From NCBI RefSeq assembly GCF_017352135.1, contig NZ_CP071455.1, positions 372,001 to 436,000 of the forward strand: 64,000 nt of DNA, given 5' to 3'. This DNA is from Rhizobium lentis. GTDB taxonomy: Bacteria > Pseudomonadota > Alphaproteobacteria > Rhizobiales > Rhizobiaceae. Made by a program: the position numbers and the translations under genes. This document shows positions 42,801 to 49,938 of this stretch, one piece after another. The notes under the pieces are model-generated. The model was not told where the DNA came from. It did no database searches and saw nothing but the letters and a program-made list of their open reading frames with translations. Within the stretch, counting starts at the first letter, position 1, and each line of letters begins with the position of its first letter.

Positions 42801-43837
42801 GTGATGCGCTCCAGCGGCACGAGCCGGCGAAGCCCCTCCTCCGTCACCGAAGAGATCGCCGCGACGAGGTCGTCGAGGGAAAGTCTAGAGGCGAGCGGCA
42901 GAACGAGAGGAAGGACCTGTTCGGCACGGCCGCGGCTGGCGAAATGCTCCGTGCCCGGCCGCGCGACCAGAAGGCCTGTCAGCAAAGCATAATTGCCACT
43001 GTAGCGCGCCAGCAGCGCCCAGAAGGCGGCGTGAAGCACACGCTTGACCTGATATCCCTTTTTCCCCGCATGCCGTTCGAGCTTGTTCCAGAGTTCGGGC
43101 TTGATCACAAACCGATGCTCGGCGCGCGCCACGCCGGCAAGCCCGCCGCTGTTGAAGCGGGTGGGAAAAGTCGAGGCCGCATAGTCGAGACCGATGGTCT
43201 CGCGCCAATAGGCAAGCGCTTCGCGCGCCTCGTCCGTCTCCAGCCATTCTTCCTCCCGCGTTCCGGCCGAGATTTCCGCCGCCTGCATATTGCCGGCGGG
43301 TTCGCCGTCGAGAATTCGCGCCAGGGAACCGGCAAGAACGGATTTTTCGCGATCGTCGCAAATGATCGGATGCAGCACGATCGTCAGCAGCGACTGACCA
43401 TCAGCAAGCGGGATGATCTGGATGCGCGCGCCTGGCCCTTCCAGGAGATCGAAGCGTCTGTTGCGGAAGGCTTTCCGCGCGGCCAACGCATCAGTCTCGG
43501 AAAGAGCGGCTCCTTCTTTTCCGAGGATTTCGGTCGGCACGGCGTTCGATGCACCGCGATATTGCTCGATGCGGCCGCCCGCCAGCCGGCGGAAGCGGGT
43601 GGTGAGCGACGGATGCTGAGCCACGAGCGCGCGGCAGGCGCCGGCAATCGTCTCGACGTCGATCGCGGCGCCCAATCGCAGCCCGATGACCTGGTCGGGA
43701 AAGACCGTGTAATTGCCGATCTGCTCCAGCGACCAGATACGCTTCTGCGCGATCGTCAGCGGAAAGCTTTCGAAGACTGCGTCCACAGCCGCATCTGTCG
43801 GGCGGGCACCGGCGAAATTGGTGATCTGCTTGTTCAT
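39845..43837 (-). CDS. vbsS: Single-module non-ribosomal peptide synthetase for vicibactin (C-A-PCP-TE)
   Basis: A 1330-residue synthetase. The condensation-type domain (about 20-450) has HPIICDD at 156-162 in place of HHxxxDG, so the catalytic second His is replaced by Pro. The adenylation domain (about 480-975) has YTSGSTGLPKG, NGYGPTET, YRSGDL and NSKLDR; by pathway it should activate N5-hydroxyornithine. The carrier domain carries its phosphopantetheine Ser1010 in FFAIGGNSLG. The thioesterase (about 1075-1330) has GWSWGG with Ser1140 and is thought to trimerise and cyclise the product. I start at ATG 43837, 17 bases after vbsG; an upstream extension overlaps vbsG. Confidence 0.93.
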   Translation of the reverse strand: MNKQITNFAGARPTDAAVDAVFESFPLTIAQKRIWSLEQIGNYTVFPDQVIGLRLGAAIDVETIAGACRALVAQHPSLTTRFRRLAGGRIEQYRGASNAVPTEILGKEGAALSETDALAARKAFRNRRFDLLEGPGARIQIIPLADGQSLLTIVLHPIICDDREKSVLAGSLARILDGEPAGNMQAAEISAGTREEEWLETDEAREALAYWRETIGLDYAASTFPTRFNSGGLAGVARAEHRFVIKPELWNKLERHAGKKGYQVKRVLHAAFWALLARYSGNYALLTGLLVARPGTEHFASRGRAEQVLPLVLPLASRLSLDDLVAAISSVTEEGLRRLVPLERITQELVVDEAAAQEAVVKALFEFRESYPVAREAANLEPLGPRADSEFSLVIEARPDGSASGLIDYAQDLYDGALIARVARHFGLVLEQIVAQPDLRIKDIELVGSDELDWLSAPYEDDVINDDRPVHELISAHSRRTPEKTAIVYGDEEWSHGWLEASTNRLGHRLRQLGVRAEVTVAIFIKRSPEAIVGILATLKAGGAYIPVEPDHPAVRNHHILRDGGVKIVLTHSWLRHRLPEELDAIVLELDKLDLDGEPETPLYVPIHKDQLAYVMYTSGSTGLPKGVAVEHGPLTHHLQNTSRVYGMSSESRELPFLPFSSDGGHERWMNPLMEGGSIILPDQPLWTPEETLTAMRKHGANNASIPTTYLQQLAEWADITDGAPPMRLYSFGGEGLAQSTFDLLSRALKSEWLINGYGPTETIMTPMVWKVRAGTKFQGVYAPLGRAVGLRRVYVLDPDLNLCPIGVTGELYIGGEGIARGYLGKPDTTADRFIPDPFSKEGGRLYRSGDLTRWREDGTVEFVGRVDHQVKLRGYRIELGEIEAALLQQPGVGEALVVLRDDDAGEKALVAYVVSKKDDKLDVETVRAGLERSLPSYMVPAAVVELDKMPTNPNSKLDRFALPAPQPVKRAIVEPATGLEEEVLDVWRQVLKLEAISVEDNFFAIGGNSLGAIRILSLLRQRRPKVPLTVADIFNNPTIRAFAGVMEQGKERDLSEVIVLRSSGAKPRLYCFPGLLVSTREYVKLVDYLGADQPATGFICHSLSEKKEVGAPIEEIIESYVDYIRTHSRGAPCYFLGWSWGGLLAYEAARTLGNEVNVRMMAMVDVCDLGSEFAIGAKPRFRPGERDALHRDVQAWLQKTAMRPEWDRLLSTMDADTYEQFLRFVGDEKDPLPTDGPDISSREHTFWVLIDNALIFRKHRLVPHDVPIYPWAADDSLNRGLNLIDWRRLSPRAHAAEIITGTNHLHMIGSPAFHSRLALRLKETEKDNA

Positions 43838-43854
43838 CTTGTCATCCGGATGTT

Positions 43855-44073
43855 TCAGAGACGCGCATCGCCGGCCATTGCCGAGCGCAGGGAGAGCGGG
43901 CGCGGATCGGCCCAGATGGCGCGGATATGCGCCAGGCACTCCTGGCGCGAACCGGCAAAGCCCGCGGGCTGCCAGCTCACCGGAATCCGCTTGTCCTGCG
44001 GCCAGACCGAGTAGTGATGCTCGGTGTCGTGGACGACGATCCAGAGATCGTCGCCGGGCTCGAGATTATCCAT
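43855..44073 (-). CDS. vbsG: MbtH-like protein, first gene of the vbsGSO operon
   Basis: A 72-residue MbtH-family chaperone that binds adenylation domains and makes them active, here that of VbsS. The family signature is complete: WIVVHDTEHHYSVWP, VSWQPAGFAGSRQECLAHI and IWADPRPLSLR, including the conserved Trp residues that clasp the adenylation domain. It lies 17 bases before vbsS on the same strand. The promoter upstream (44111-44134) matches the one serving vbsADL on the other strand. Gene order G-S-O agrees with the published R. leguminosarum operon. Confidence 0.9.
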   Translation of the reverse strand: MDNLEPGDDLWIVVHDTEHHYSVWPQDKRIPVSWQPAGFAGSRQECLAHIRAIWADPRPLSLRSAMAGDARL

Positions 44074-44110
44074 TGAAGGCTCCTGCCGTGATTGACGTCA
44101 TGCGCAAATG

Positions 44111-44134
44111 ACGGATCCCGCCAGCCCCAGTTTA
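44111..44134 (-). promoter_or_regulatory. RpoI-type promoter of vbsGSO
   Basis: On the minus strand TAAAC (44134-44130), 16 bases, then CGTCATT beginning at 44113. This has the same layout as the vbsADL promoter on the opposite strand and as the TAAAT-N16-CGT boxes recognised by the related PvdS sigma factor of Pseudomonas. Published work states that vbsGSO needs RpoI. Confidence 0.75.
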
Positions 44135-44169
44135 GAAGATTGTTGAGAATTTTTTTCTTCTCCCGACCC

Positions 44170-44193
44170 TAAATCCAGCCGGAGATGGATCGT
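44170..44193 (+). promoter_or_regulatory. RpoI-type promoter of vbsADL
   Basis: TAAAT at 44170-44174, 16 bases, CGTCATT from 44191. The five-base -35 core differs from the divergent vbsGSO promoter in a single base and the -10 region is identical over seven bases. Transcription should begin near 44203, about 65 bases before vbsA. Confidence 0.78.
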
Positions 44194-44268
44194 CATTCTA
44201 CCAAATCGGCATAGGAGCGGGCTTCATGCTCGCAGCATCGAAAAGCCTTGCCGATCAAGGAGAACATC

Positions 44269-45258
44269 ATGGATTTCGACGCCGCTAAACAAAGGCAGGC
44301 TCTGCAGGCGCGCAGCTATGTCAGCCTTGCCCCCAATCTCATCCACTTGAAGACCGTGCACGGGCTCCACGAAGCCGCCTTCGAGGTCGAGGCCGGCGCC
44401 GCAACGGTCACTTTCTACCACGGCGATTCCCCGCAATCGGCGGAGCTTCTGATGGCGGCCGCCGAAGCGGTGACGGCACAGGATCGCTCGATCAAATCGG
44501 TCGCCTTCGAAGGCCATCAGATGAGCCTTCCCCGGCACATTTCAGGCGTCGGCGGAAGGCTCGAGTCCGAGATCCTCTGGCAATGGCCCTCGCTGTGGCT
44601 GCCGCAGCTTTCCTATCCGCTGCCGCCCGTGCAGAAGATGACCGCGGGCCGCTATCATCCGCGCCGACCGGCAAAGCCGAAGGGCACGGTCTACCAGCGC
44701 TTCATCCCCTGGCTGGAGCGGGATATCACCTTCAGGGTCGCCGATCCCGAAACCGATCTTGCGGTCTTCCATCGCTGGATGAACGACGAGCAGGTCAACA
44801 CGATCTGGGAGGATGCGGGCTCCATCAACAAGCACCGGGAGATCCTGGAGGAAAGGATCGCCGATCCGCATATCCTGCCGCTGATCGGCAGTTTCGCGGA
44901 CATTCCCTTCGGCTATTTCGAAGTCTACTGGGCCAAAGAAAACCGGCTCGGCCCCTTCTACGACGCCGACGATTACGATCGCGGCTGGCATGTCGCGATC
45001 GGCGAGCCCGATTATCGCGGCAAGAAGTGGATCAGCGCCTGGCTTCCCTCGCTGATGCATTTCATCTTCCTCGACGATCCCCGCACCAAGCGCATCGTCG
45101 GCGAGCCGCGCGCCAGCCATGAGCAGCAGATCCGCAACCTCGACCGCTCGGGCTTTGCCAAGGTCAAGCATTTCGACTTTCCACACAAGCGGGCGCTCTT
45201 GGTGATGCTGAGCCGCGAACGCTTCTTCGGCGATCATCTCTGGGTTCCCGCATCATGA
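44269..45258 (+). CDS. vbsA: N5-hydroxyornithine acyltransferase of vicibactin synthesis
   Basis: A GNAT-fold acyltransferase of the siderophore N-hydroxylysine/ornithine acylase class (IucB/RhbD type), 329 residues, thought to transfer (R)-3-hydroxybutyryl to the hydroxylated side-chain nitrogen. The C-terminal half carries the family pattern VFHRWMNDEQVNTIWED, then IPFGYFEVYWAKENRLGPFYDADDYDRGWHVAIGEPDYRGKKW, and RIVGEPRASHEQQI. The start ATG 44269 has AAGGAG at the right distance, better than the ATG 21 bases upstream. It is the first gene of vbsADL, and its stop overlaps the start of vbsD. Confidence 0.88.
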   Translation: MDFDAAKQRQALQARSYVSLAPNLIHLKTVHGLHEAAFEVEAGAATVTFYHGDSPQSAELLMAAAEAVTAQDRSIKSVAFEGHQMSLPRHISGVGGRLESEILWQWPSLWLPQLSYPLPPVQKMTAGRYHPRRPAKPKGTVYQRFIPWLERDITFRVADPETDLAVFHRWMNDEQVNTIWEDAGSINKHREILEERIADPHILPLIGSFADIPFGYFEVYWAKENRLGPFYDADDYDRGWHVAIGEPDYRGKKWISAWLPSLMHFIFLDDPRTKRIVGEPRASHEQQIRNLDRSGFAKVKHFDFPHKRALLVMLSRERFFGDHLWVPAS

Positions 45259-46673
45259 ACGACATGAGCGAGATGAGCAGCAGCCTCCGGAAACGGCGGC
45301 TTGCACCGGAGGATCTTGCCAGCCCGCAGCTTTTCCGGCTGCTGCTGCGGCTTGGGCTGCCCGCGATGTTCGGCCTGTCGATCAATGCCGCGCATCACAC
45401 TATCAACATGATCTTCCTCGGCATGATCGGCGAAGACCAGATCGCCGCGATCATGATCGTGCTGCCGATCCTCATGCTCGTCGCCGCCTTCGGCGAAGGC
45501 ATCGGCGTCGGCGCGGCGACCGAGGTCGGGCGCGCACTCGGCGCCGGCAACCGATCGAAAGCCGGCATCCTCGCCTCGGTCAGCCTTGCCGCCGGCGTCG
45601 CCTTCGGCGCGGCGAGCGCCATCGCGATCGTCGCTTTTCCCTCTTTCATGCTGTTCGGCGCCACGGCCGCCATCGAGCCGCTTGCGCAGCATTATCTCCT
45701 CATTATCGCGTTCTCGATACCGCTGACGATGGCGCAGATCATTCTCGACTTTTTGGCGATCGCCGAGGGCAATGCCCGCTTCAGCATGTGGACGCTGGTC
45801 GCCTGCTTCGCGCTGAACATCATCCTCGACCCGATCATGATCTTCGGTTTCGGTCTCGGCCTGCAGGGCGTGGCTATCGCGACGATCCTCTCCCAGCTCG
45901 TGGCGCTCTGCATCTATGGCGCCTACCATGCGAGGCGGCTTGGGACGATCCGGCTGTCGCTCGGCTGGCGGTTCGCCGATCTTAGCCATCTCAGGCCGGT
46001 TCTTGCAGTGGGCGCGCCGACGACGCTGACGAGCCTTGCAACGGCGGGCGCAATCGCCACGATGCTGTCGATCGCCGGCACCTACCACGGTGAAGACGGG
46101 ATTGCCGGCGTCGGGATCGCCCTGCGGCTGCTCGCCGTCGGCGCGCTGCCTGTCATCGGCATTTCGCTCGGGGCGCAGTCCATCCTGAGCTTTGCCTGGG
46201 GTCGTGGGGATATCGACCGAGTGCTGTCGGCAGCCCGCATGCTGACAGCAGTGACAAGTGCGGTCGGCGGCGCCTACGGGCTGATGGCGATCATCTTTTC
46301 CGAGCACCTTGCCTCGTATTTCACCGACGATGCATCCGTGGTTTCGATCGCTGGGCAGGCGATCATTGCAACCCATCTTCCCTTCCTGCTGTTCGGCCTC
46401 AGGCAAACCGTGCTGATCCTCTTCCAGGCGCAAGGCAGGCCGAAAGCCGCAGTGATCATCGGCCTGGCGCAGAATGGATATCTTCTCTTTCCGCTCTTGG
46501 CTCTCCTGCCGCCCTTCTTCGGTTTTTCCGGCCTGCTCGCAGCCATGTTCCTGGCCTCGGCGCTCACCGGTCTCTTGTCATGCTTCTGCCTGGCGCAGTC
46601 GCTCGGCGCGCTCCGGCACCGCTCGGCCGACCGGCTGATCTCCATCCGTCCCCATCCCCGCTTTTGTCCATGA
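45255..46673 (+). CDS. vbsD: MATE-family membrane transporter, probable siderophore exporter
   Basis: A 472-residue inner-membrane protein with about twelve transmembrane helices in two homologous halves, as in MATE efflux pumps (FRLLLRLGLPAMFGLSINAAHHTINMIFLG and LSHLRPVLAVGAPTTLTSLATAGAIA begin the two halves). It sits between the acyltransferase and PLP-enzyme genes of the vbsADL operon and starts within the vbsA stop (ATGA). Export of vicibactin is the natural role, by context; I know of no direct proof. The symbol follows gene order in the published operon. Confidence 0.82.
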   Translation: MNDMSEMSSSLRKRRLAPEDLASPQLFRLLLRLGLPAMFGLSINAAHHTINMIFLGMIGEDQIAAIMIVLPILMLVAAFGEGIGVGAATEVGRALGAGNRSKAGILASVSLAAGVAFGAASAIAIVAFPSFMLFGATAAIEPLAQHYLLIIAFSIPLTMAQIILDFLAIAEGNARFSMWTLVACFALNIILDPIMIFGFGLGLQGVAIATILSQLVALCIYGAYHARRLGTIRLSLGWRFADLSHLRPVLAVGAPTTLTSLATAGAIATMLSIAGTYHGEDGIAGVGIALRLLAVGALPVIGISLGAQSILSFAWGRGDIDRVLSAARMLTAVTSAVGGAYGLMAIIFSEHLASYFTDDASVVSIAGQAIIATHLPFLLFGLRQTVLILFQAQGRPKAAVIIGLAQNGYLLFPLLALLPPFFGFSGLLAAMFLASALTGLLSCFCLAQSLGALRHRSADRLISIRPHPRFCP

Positions 46674-46683
46674 GAGGATTATT

Positions 46684-47871
46684 ATGAACCAGTCGTTCAG
46701 CCCACGCGGTCTTGGCGCCCATGCGGCCGCCGACGATCTCTTCACGCCCGTCGATCCGGCGGCCTTCAACGCCGTCTCGCCGCCGATCTTCCAGACGTCG
46801 CTCTTCACCTATGACAGTTACGAGGCGATGGAGGATGTCTTTGCCGGCCGGGCGCGCAACTTCATCTATTCGCGCGGCGACAATCCGACCGTCCGCGAAT
46901 TCGAGCTGCTGGTCGCCCGCCTCGAAGGCGCGGAAGACGGGCGCGCCTTTTCGAGCGGAACGGCCGCCATCACTTCGACCATTCTCAGCCTCGTGGAAGC
47001 GGGCGACCGGGTCGTTGCGGTCCGCCACCTCTATAATGATGTCTACCGCCTACTGGTGAAGCTGCTCGGCCGGCTCGGCGTCACGGTGGATTTCGTCGAT
47101 CCTTCCGACCATGACGAGGTGCGCAAGGCGCTGCCGGGCGCCAAGCTGCTCTATCTCGAAAATCCCTCCTCCTTCGTCTTCGAGCTTCAGGACATCGTGG
47201 CGCTGTCGGCCATGGCGAAAGAGGCCGGTGTGACGACCCTCATCGACAATTCCTGGGCAACGCCGCTCTTTCAGAAGCCGATCCAGCACGGCGTTGATAT
47301 CGTCATTCACGCCGCCTCGAAATATCTCGGCGGCCACAGCGATACGGTCGCCGGCGTCGTCGTCGGCTCGAACGAGGCGATCGCCAGAATCAACTCGACC
47401 TCCTACCCCTATGTCGGCGCCAAGCTCTCGCCCTTCGAGGCCTGGCTCCTGCTGCGCGGCATGCGGACGCTTCGCGTCCGGCTGAAGGAGCATGAGCGCA
47501 GCGGGCTTCTGCTCGCCGACCGGCTGAAGCAGCATCCCGACATTGCGCGCGTCCGCCATCCGGCCTTTCAGGATCATCCCGGCCGGGCGACGCTGTCGGG
47601 ATATGCCGGGCTCTTTGCCTTCGACGTCACGCCCGACATCGATGTCGCGCGCTTCGTCAATGCGCTTCGCGAGATCCGTCTCGGCGTCAGCTGGGGAGGA
47701 CCGGAAACGCTGGTTGTTCCGGCCAAGGTTGCACTGCAGATCCCCGACCGGATGACCACTTTCATCCGGTTCGGCGTGAGCGAGCAGACGGTTCGTTTCG
47801 CAGTTGGGCTGGAAGAACCGGAACTGCTTTGGAGCGACCTTGAGCAGGCGCTGCACGCCGCGCAGCGGTAA
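46684..47871 (+). CDS. vbsL: PLP-dependent enzyme of vicibactin synthesis, proposed epimerase
   Basis: A 395-residue fold-type I enzyme of the Cys/Met-metabolism (cystathionine gamma-synthase) family. The PLP Lys lies in IHAASKYLGGHSD, the ring-nitrogen Asp in TTLIDNSWATPLF, and the N-terminal NFIYSRGDNPTVREFE and FSSGTAAITS are typical phosphate- and ring-stacking regions. In the vicibactin model VbsL inverts the hydroxyornithine alpha carbon to the D form, an unusual job for this family. It starts ten bases after vbsD. Its 3' end overlaps the rpoI coding region on the other strand by 110 bases. Confidence 0.85.
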   Translation: MNQSFSPRGLGAHAAADDLFTPVDPAAFNAVSPPIFQTSLFTYDSYEAMEDVFAGRARNFIYSRGDNPTVREFELLVARLEGAEDGRAFSSGTAAITSTILSLVEAGDRVVAVRHLYNDVYRLLVKLLGRLGVTVDFVDPSDHDEVRKALPGAKLLYLENPSSFVFELQDIVALSAMAKEAGVTTLIDNSWATPLFQKPIQHGVDIVIHAASKYLGGHSDTVAGVVVGSNEAIARINSTSYPYVGAKLSPFEAWLLLRGMRTLRVRLKEHERSGLLLADRLKQHPDIARVRHPAFQDHPGRATLSGYAGLFAFDVTPDIDVARFVNALREIRLGVSWGGPETLVVPAKVALQIPDRMTTFIRFGVSEQTVRFAVGLEEPELLWSDLEQALHAAQR

Positions 47872-48418
47872 CATCCTGCCGATGTACATGATCGGGGCGG
47901 GCGGGTTCGGTGATCGCCGAATGGCAATGCTGCTCCGCCGCCTTGATCATGAAATTGACCAACGTCCTCGAGACGCCGAGTTCAGCCGCGATATCCTTCT
48001 GCGGCACGCCATTCAGGCGATGGCGAATGAAGGCGTCGTTGGTCCGCTTCGGCAGCGCCTCGAGCGAAGCAAGCACATCACGCAGGGTCTCGGCGGCCAC
48101 CAGCTGATCGAGCACGGTGGGGATCGGAGCGGTGATTTCCTGAATCTGATCTATCGACCTATGGTTGTTCAACTGTTGGCGTCGGCGGCGGCTCTCGTCG
48201 AGGGCGAGGTTATAAACCATCCGGAAGGCGTAACCGATCGGGCAACGAATACCCTCGACATTAACCCCGTAAGCTTTAATGACGCCATCCTGAAATATAT
48301 CCTCAGAATATGACCTTGATTTGACAACGCTTTCAATCGTTTTAAGGAGTTTTTCCTTATTTTCGATCATCGCGTTGACAACCGCATTTCCGTTCACATC
48401 ACGATGCGATGCTCGCAT
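47762..48418 (-). CDS. rpoI: ECF sigma factor controlling vicibactin genes
   Basis: An iron-starvation sigma factor of the PvdS/FecI group that directs polymerase to vbsGSO and vbsADL. Region 2 is RSYSEDIFQDGVIKAYGVN ... PIGYAFRMVYNLALDESRRRRQ, and region 4 is LEALPKRTNDAFIRHRLNGVPQKDIAAELGVSRTLVNFMIKAA. The start is uncertain: ATG 48418 has AGGG upstream, ATG 48370 gives a more usual N-terminus. The C-terminal ~45 residues after region 4 are basic, unlike relatives, and lie in the stretch antisense to vbsL. An iron-responsive operator overlaps its probable promoter (48536-48550). The gene is divergent from vbsC. Confidence 0.88.
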   Translation of the reverse strand: MRASHRDVNGNAVVNAMIENKEKLLKTIESVVKSRSYSEDIFQDGVIKAYGVNVEGIRCPIGYAFRMVYNLALDESRRRRQQLNNHRSIDQIQEITAPIPTVLDQLVAAETLRDVLASLEALPKRTNDAFIRHRLNGVPQKDIAAELGVSRTLVNFMIKAAEQHCHSAITEPARPDHVHRQDVTAARRAAPAQGRSKAVPVLPAQLRNEPSARSRRTG

Positions 48419-48535
48419 TGCCCTGTACCCTTTTTACAAATGGAAAATCAGGCTCTGTCGTTGCTGGTCGGTTCGGCCTTGGCGCTCCTTTTTCAAGCGG
48501 AAGTGCACGATGTGATTGCAGTGTCTATTTTAAGG

Positions 48536-48550
48536 TGATAACAAGAGTCA
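48536..48550. promoter_or_regulatory. Iron-responsive operator (RirA type) between rpoI and vbsC
   Basis: TGATAACAAGAGTCA fits TGA-N9-TCA exactly. On the minus strand it overlaps TTGACT, a probable -35 element for rpoI, followed by AATAGA as -10 sixteen bases later. RirA bound here in iron-rich cells would block rpoI and, being only 33 bases before vbsC, possibly vbsC as well, which agrees with the reported iron control of both. Confidence 0.72.
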
Positions 48551-48583
48551 AGTTTAAATCGATCAAACGAATGCGAGAAATAA

Positions 48584-49075
48584 ATGGGACAAACAGTCGA
48601 GATCCTGACCGGCAAGGCAGAGCTTTGCCGATCGATCATGGGGGCCTTGCCAGACTGGTTTTCGGAACCTGAAGTCATCGAGGCAAGTGCACAGGCGGTC
48701 GAGGAACTGCCAGTGTTCGGCTATGTCGAAGCCGATGTCGTCACTGCGATGATCGCCCTAAAGCCGCACCTGCCCGATGCCGTCGAAATCGCGCTGATCG
48801 CGACCCGACCGGAATATCACGGCCACGGCGCCGGGCGTCATCTCGTCGACGCGGCCGAACGCTTCGCCCAGGAAGCGGGCGCCCGGCTGCTCACGGTCAA
48901 GACGCTCGCGCCGCGCGGGCGCGATGAGCCGCAATTCGAGGCGACGCGGCGCTTCTATGACCGAACCGGCTTCGTCAAGGCCGAGGTCTTTCCAAAATTC
49001 TGGCGCGAGGATCATCCTTGCCTGTTCATGATCAAGCCGCTCACGGACAAGCAGCCAGGCAGGACAGCGCTTTGA
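48584..49075 (+). CDS. vbsC: GNAT N-acetyltransferase of vicibactin synthesis
   Basis: A 163-residue acetyltransferase; in the vicibactin model it acetylates the alpha-amino nitrogen of the acylated D-hydroxyornithine. The acetyl-CoA pyrophosphate loop is RPEYHGHGAGRHLV (R/Q-x-x-G-x-G/A), followed by FYDRTGFVKAEVF, a standard GNAT C-terminal motif. The ATG lies 33 bases after the iron-responsive operator. It is divergent from rpoI. Its TGA stop overlaps the TTG start of fhuD, so siderophore synthesis and uptake are joined in one transcript. Confidence 0.83.
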   Translation: MGQTVEILTGKAELCRSIMGALPDWFSEPEVIEASAQAVEELPVFGYVEADVVTAMIALKPHLPDAVEIALIATRPEYHGHGAGRHLVDAAERFAQEAGARLLTVKTLAPRGRDEPQFEATRRFYDRTGFVKAEVFPKFWREDHPCLFMIKPLTDKQPGRTAL

Positions 49076-49938
49076 GACGACGAGACTTTCTACTCGGCGC
49101 TCTGGCAATGACCGGCGCGCCGGCCATCGCGGGCGCGGGCGATGCCAACATCGTTTCGCTGGATTACGGGCTGGCGTCGACGATGCTGGCGCTCGGCAGC
49201 GTGCCGCGCGCAATCGCCTCCCTCAGGAACTGGCCGGAATGGGTGGTCGAGCCGGCGATGCCCTCAGGCGTCGTCGATGTCGGCACCACGTCCGAGATCA
49301 ATCTCGAAGTCCTCACCAGCCTCCGGCCATCGCTCATCCTCAGCACGCCCTTCCTGGCCGCGCTGGACGAAAAACTCTCCCAGATCGCACCGGTGGAAAG
49401 CTTCACCGTCTACGCCGAGAACGGAGAGGCGCTCGACCGCTCCTATTCGGAAACGCTGCGTCTCGGCGCCATGATTGGGCGGCAGAGGCAAGCGGAGGCA
49501 TTTCTGTCCCGCGCCGACGCCACCTTCGCCCGGCTGCGCGACCGGATCAAAAGCCTGTCGGCGCCACCGGTCGCCGTCATCAACTTCATCGACCTGAGAC
49601 ATGCGCGCATCTATGGCGGCCCCGGGCTTTACGGCGGTGCCATGGGCCGGATCGGCCTAGAAAATGCCTGGCAGGGCGAAGCGAGCTACTGGGGATTTCA
49701 GACGATCGGCCTGGAACAGCTCGCCGAGCTCGACGAAGAAGCCCATCTCGTCGTCGTTTCGCCGCTGCTTCCGCCTGATGTCCTGACCCGACTTTCCGAA
49801 AGTCCGCTCTGGACCAGCCTTCCCTTCGTCCGGCGGCAGCGGATCTCGGTCGTTCCAGGCGTTCTGATGTTTGGAATGGTCCAGGAAGCGCTGCGCTTTT
49901 CGACCCTGATGGTCGAAGTTCTGGAGACTGCGGCCTGA
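49072..49938 (+). CDS. fhuD: Ferric hydroxamate ABC transporter binding protein
   Basis: A periplasmic binding protein for hydroxamate siderophores, 288 residues. The start is a TTG that overlaps the vbsC stop; it begins MRRRDFLLGALAMTGAPAIAGAG, a Tat-type twin-arginine signal, which upstream alternatives would bury. The body has VSLDYGLASTMLALGSVPRAIAS, TSEINLEVLTSLRPSLILSTPF and QTIGLEQLAELDEEAHLVVVSP, typical of FhuD-class proteins. It is followed with one-base overlap by fhuB. Ferric vicibactin is the expected ligand by context. Confidence 0.86.
   Translation: MRRRDFLLGALAMTGAPAIAGAGDANIVSLDYGLASTMLALGSVPRAIASLRNWPEWVVEPAMPSGVVDVGTTSEINLEVLTSLRPSLILSTPFLAALDEKLSQIAPVESFTVYAENGEALDRSYSETLRLGAMIGRQRQAEAFLSRADATFARLRDRIKSLSAPPVAVINFIDLRHARIYGGPGLYGGAMGRIGLENAWQGEASYWGFQTIGLEQLAELDEEAHLVVVSPLLPPDVLTRLSESPLWTSLPFVRRQRISVVPGVLMFGMVQEALRFSTLMVEVLETAA

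Noticed and set aside
45234..46433. A 399-codon minus-strand frame over vbsD, very rich in charged residues
   Set aside because: It is the antisense shadow of a transporter gene in GC-rich DNA.
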